This document shows positions 61,776 through 64,000 of a DNA stretch of 64,000 bases, one piece after another (position 1 is the first letter of the stretch; each line of letters starts with the position of its first letter). The stretch covers positions 5,890,001 through 5,954,000 of the forward strand of contig NZ_CP017141.1 of the NCBI RefSeq assembly GCF_001721645.1. Direction: 5' to 3'. Made by a program: the position numbers and the translations under genes. The notes below the pieces were generated by a model that made no database searches, was not told the DNA's origin, and saw only the letters and a program-made list of their open reading frames with translations. Source of the stretch: Pedobacter steynii. Its GTDB lineage: Bacteria > Bacteroidota > Bacteroidia > Sphingobacteriales > Sphingobacteriaceae.

Positions 61776-62393
61776 ATGTTCCGTCAATTGCAAAATATTG
61801 AAACGGCTTTTAAGCACGTGCGCCTATTCAGTTTCGTGCTGATTGGTGCCTGCATGGTGATCTGCTGTTTTACCGTACTGGAGAGTTATAAAATGGTGAG
61901 TGCCGCTCAGGGGCGTATATATCTCCTTGCCAATGGCAAAGCATTGGAAGCTCTTGCTGCCGACCGCAAGGATAATATACCTGTAGAAGCGCGCGATCAC
62001 ATATCGACCTTTCATCATTACTTCTTCAGCCTCGACCCGGACGATAAAGTTATCGAAGCCCACATCAACAAAGCCCTGTACCTGGCGGACGGGACGGCCA
62101 AGAAGCAATACGATGATCTCAAGGAAGGCGGTTACTACTCTGCAATCATATCCGGTAATGTAAGTCAGGAGGTTGCTGTGGACAGTATAGAGCTCAATAT
62201 GGATACCTATCCGTATTACTTCCGCTATTGCGGCAAACAGAAAATTGTCAGGCCAACAGCAATAGTTACCAGGAGCCTTATTTCAGAAGGTTACCTGCGG
62301 AGTATCAGCCGGTCAGATAACAATTCTCACGGCTTTCTGATTGAGAAATGGCGCATACTCGATAACAAGGACCTTGATGTACAAAAACGATAA
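61776..62393 (+). CDS. traK: TraK, VirB8-like channel protein
   Basis: 205 residues. A cytoplasmic N-terminus (FRQLQNIETAFKHVR) is followed by one membrane helix (LFSFVLIGACMVICCFTVL, about 17-36) and a periplasmic domain with NIPVEARDHISTFHHYFFSLDPDDKVI, matching VirB8-like TraK of Bacteroidetes ICEs. It assembles with TraJ, TraL and TraM in the envelope-spanning channel. The stop is 4 bases before traL. Confidence 0.92.
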   Translation: MFRQLQNIETAFKHVRLFSFVLIGACMVICCFTVLESYKMVSAAQGRIYLLANGKALEALAADRKDNIPVEARDHISTFHHYFFSLDPDDKVIEAHINKALYLADGTAKKQYDDLKEGGYYSAIISGNVSQEVAVDSIELNMDTYPYYFRYCGKQKIVRPTAIVTRSLISEGYLRSISRSDNNSHGFLIEKWRILDNKDLDVQKR

Positions 62394-62397
62394 GACC

Positions 62398-62625
62398 ATG
62401 CTATTTAGAAAAAGGAAAAGATCACCAGACCATACTCCCATTCAAGACAGGGCTGCGCTCGGCATTGCAAATGGTATTATCAGGCTGCAATCAAGGATGG
62501 CCGCAAAGCTCAGTCGCTGGGAAAGCAAATGTACCGTCAGGCAGAAAAAGATCCTGCTGTTCGTATTCTGCCTTGTATTCGGCACGTATTGCCTTTTCCT
62601 TTTACTCCGCTCCATACTGCTATAA
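62398..62625 (+). CDS. traL: TraL, small membrane protein
   Basis: 75 residues from the ATG at 62398 (MLFRKRKRSPDHTPI), which avoids an overlap with traK and suits the family size; the longer frame opens at 62341. A basic amphipathic N-terminal half is followed by one membrane helix (ILLFVFCLVFGTYCLFLLL). The family is small and of unknown role in CTnDOT-type systems, always between TraK and TraM. Confidence 0.82.
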   Translation: MLFRKRKRSPDHTPIQDRAALGIANGIIRLQSRMAAKLSRWESKCTVRQKKILLFVFCLVFGTYCLFLLLRSILL

Positions 62626-62676
62626 GCAGAAGTAAGGATAGATAAGCCACTAATAATTCAACTAAAATAAAAAAAC

Positions 62677-63951
62677 ATGAAACCACACACAGAGCAAATT
62701 TTAAAGAAGAGAAAGTTTCTTTTGATGCTTCCTTTACTTACTGTTCCCTTCATTACCCTTGCATTCTGGGCTATGGGGGGCGGAACGGTTACCAAACAGG
62801 AAACCGGCAAGCAGCAGACCGGCTTGAACAAGGAACTGCCCGGCGCGCAACTGAGTACCGACCCGGTAGATAAAATGAGTTTATATAATAAGGCGGCCAA
62901 GGATTCCCTGGCTTTGCGTGAGCGCAGCAAAGGCGATCCCTATGCAGTGCCAGATAGTTCTTTGCAGACCATAACGTCAGATGCTTATGCAGAAAGCGGC
63001 TACAATAATCCGGCAACCGGTTACTCTGGGATGAGAACTTATGCTGATCCGAATGAGACCAAAGTAAAGGACAGGCTGGCGGCGCTGGAACGGGCCCTGA
63101 GCCAGCCCCAGCCACAAACTTCATCTGCCGCTTATGGCAATGGTGCTTACGGACAAAACCCCGGCATGTCTGCCGATCTGGACCGGCTGGAAGCCATGAT
63201 GCAATCCATGACTTCCGGCAGCGGCGGAGACCCGGACCTGGCGGCCTTGAATGGTATGCTCGAAAAAATTACGGAGATCCAGAATCCTCAGCTTGCCCAG
63301 GAGAACCTCAAAGAACGGTCCCGCAAAAATAAAGGTCAGGTATATTCTGTGAACACCTTAACGGAGCAAAGGGAAATGCCGGTAATCAGCCGGAATGATC
63401 AGGTGATAACGGCAGAAAATCACGCAGGAAACTCTTTTTATGCCATTGAGGGGCAGGCTGCCACAGACTCCGTTCAGACTGCCATTCCTGCGGTGGTGCA
63501 CGAGACGCAGACTTTAGTCTCCGGCTCAACGGTCAAGATGCGCCTGCTGGAAGATATTTTCATTAATGGTATGCTCATACCCAAAGGCAATTTTGTGTTT
63601 GGTACGGCGACAATAAATGGCGAGCGCCTGGCTATTGACATATCCGGTGTCCGTTATGGCAAAAGCCTCTTCCCTGTGTCCCTGAGTGTTTATGATCTTG
63701 ACGCCCTGGAAGGCATTCATGTTCCGGGTGCCATTACAAGGGATGCGGTAAAAGATGGTTCTGACCGGGCTATGCAGAGCCTGCAGTTTATGAACATGGA
63801 CCCTACACTGGTCGGCCAGGCCGCTGGCGTCGGTGTTGAAGCGGCAAAAGGACTTTTTTCTAAAAAGGCGAAGCTGGTGCGCGTTACCGTTAAGGCCGGA
63901 TATCCTATCCTGCTTATGGATGCCAAGGCAAAGCAGGACCTCACTAATTGA
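62677..63951 (+). CDS. traM: TraM, VirB10-like channel protein
   Basis: 424 residues. A short cytoplasmic N-terminus and a membrane helix (FLLMLPLLTVPFITLAFWAM, about 14-33) lead to a periplasmic low-complexity region (QPQPQTSSAAYGNG, SMTSGSGGD). The C-terminal domain (LRLLEDIFINGMLIPKGNFVFGTA, then VRYGKSLFPVSLSVYDLDALEGIHVPG) matches the TraM conjugative transposon family, a VirB10-like protein linking inner and outer membrane parts. Followed by traN. Confidence 0.93.
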   Translation: MKPHTEQILKKRKFLLMLPLLTVPFITLAFWAMGGGTVTKQETGKQQTGLNKELPGAQLSTDPVDKMSLYNKAAKDSLALRERSKGDPYAVPDSSLQTITSDAYAESGYNNPATGYSGMRTYADPNETKVKDRLAALERALSQPQPQTSSAAYGNGAYGQNPGMSADLDRLEAMMQSMTSGSGGDPDLAALNGMLEKITEIQNPQLAQENLKERSRKNKGQVYSVNTLTEQREMPVISRNDQVITAENHAGNSFYAIEGQAATDSVQTAIPAVVHETQTLVSGSTVKMRLLEDIFINGMLIPKGNFVFGTATINGERLAIDISGVRYGKSLFPVSLSVYDLDALEGIHVPGAITRDAVKDGSDRAMQSLQFMNMDPTLVGQAAGVGVEAAKGLFSKKAKLVRVTVKAGYPILLMDAKAKQDLTN

Positions 63952-63977
63952 TTTCTTAACCCTATACAATTACAACT

Positions 63978-64000
63978 ATGAAATTTTTGATGTTTATATG
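63978..64000 (+). CDS. traN: traN, first codons only
   Basis: An ATG at 63978 opens a frame (MKFLMFI) running off the window 26 bases after the traM stop. The hydrophobic start and the CTnDOT gene order (traM then traN, VirB9-like outer-membrane channel part) support the call. Too short for more. Confidence 0.5.

Noticed and set aside
1..64000. tRNA or rRNA genes, integrase and element ends (att sites)
   Set aside because: None was recognised by eye. The element ends and integrase are presumed to lie outside the window.

Overview
The window reads as part of an integrative conjugative element (ICE, conjugative transposon of the CTnDOT/Tra type) from a soil or aquatic Bacteroidota, most likely of the Sphingobacteriales/Chitinophagales type. 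The evidence is a Bacteroidetes-type tra gene set, an RteC regulator, SusC/SusD with an ECF sigma/FecR pair, type IX secretion (T9SS) C-terminal sorting domains, LytTR regulators, an A+T-rich intergenic style and few Shine-Dalgarno sequences. No rRNA, tRNA, CRISPR array or insertion sequence was seen, and neither end of the element is visible.

Layout. (1) 1-7091, + strand: four small accessory proteins with matching basic C-terminal tails, an intergenic block of nested inverted repeats that is a good oriT candidate, then mobA (ribbon-helix-helix accessory), mobB (MobA/VirD2-like relaxase) and mobC (VirD4-like coupling ATPase). (2) 7092-49693: a roughly 42 kb block of mostly non-transfer genes between mobC and rteC, read here as cargo. 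Its left half (7.5-24 kb) encodes surface and envelope proteins: a beta-helix lipoprotein, a gliding-type C-terminal domain protein, a TonB C-terminal-domain protein, a TonB-dependent receptor and three T9SS type A cargo proteins, one of 1573 aa. Its middle (24-37.4 kb) is a peptide natural-product (RiPP) island. This has an ATP-grasp (graspetide-type) cassette of precursor, ligase, alpha/beta hydrolase and one unknown protein. It also has a class I lanthipeptide precursor with a full-length LanB dehydratase, an S41 protease translationally coupled to a hybrid kinase-receiver-LuxR protein, a LytS/LytTR two-component pair, and a previously uncalled 50-codon Cys-ending ORF followed by a perfect hairpin. 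Its right part (37.5-49.3 kb) has small secreted proteins, a sigma-FecR-SusC-SusD-thioredoxin transport operon, a second lanthipeptide-like precursor with no modifying enzyme beside it, and a membrane LytTR regulator. (3) 49694-64000, + strand: rteC, two accessory genes, a structured intergenic RNA-like segment, then the tra operon (traE, F, G, a triplet of related periplasmic proteins, a PAPS-reductase-like gene, traJ, K, L, M and the first codons of traN).

How it fits together. MobA/MobB/MobC would nick the DNA and deliver it to the Tra type IV secretion channel, with RteC as the likely excision/transfer regulator. The cargo would give the host surface proteins, a nutrient or peptide uptake operon and at least two peptide-modification systems under two sensor systems. 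The points most worth a second look are the RiPP island (two chemistries, terminator hairpins directly behind precursors, no LanC seen), the shared basic C-terminal tails on accessory proteins at both ends of the element, and a bipartite TTCATG motif with identical 32-base spacing at both edges of the cargo block.
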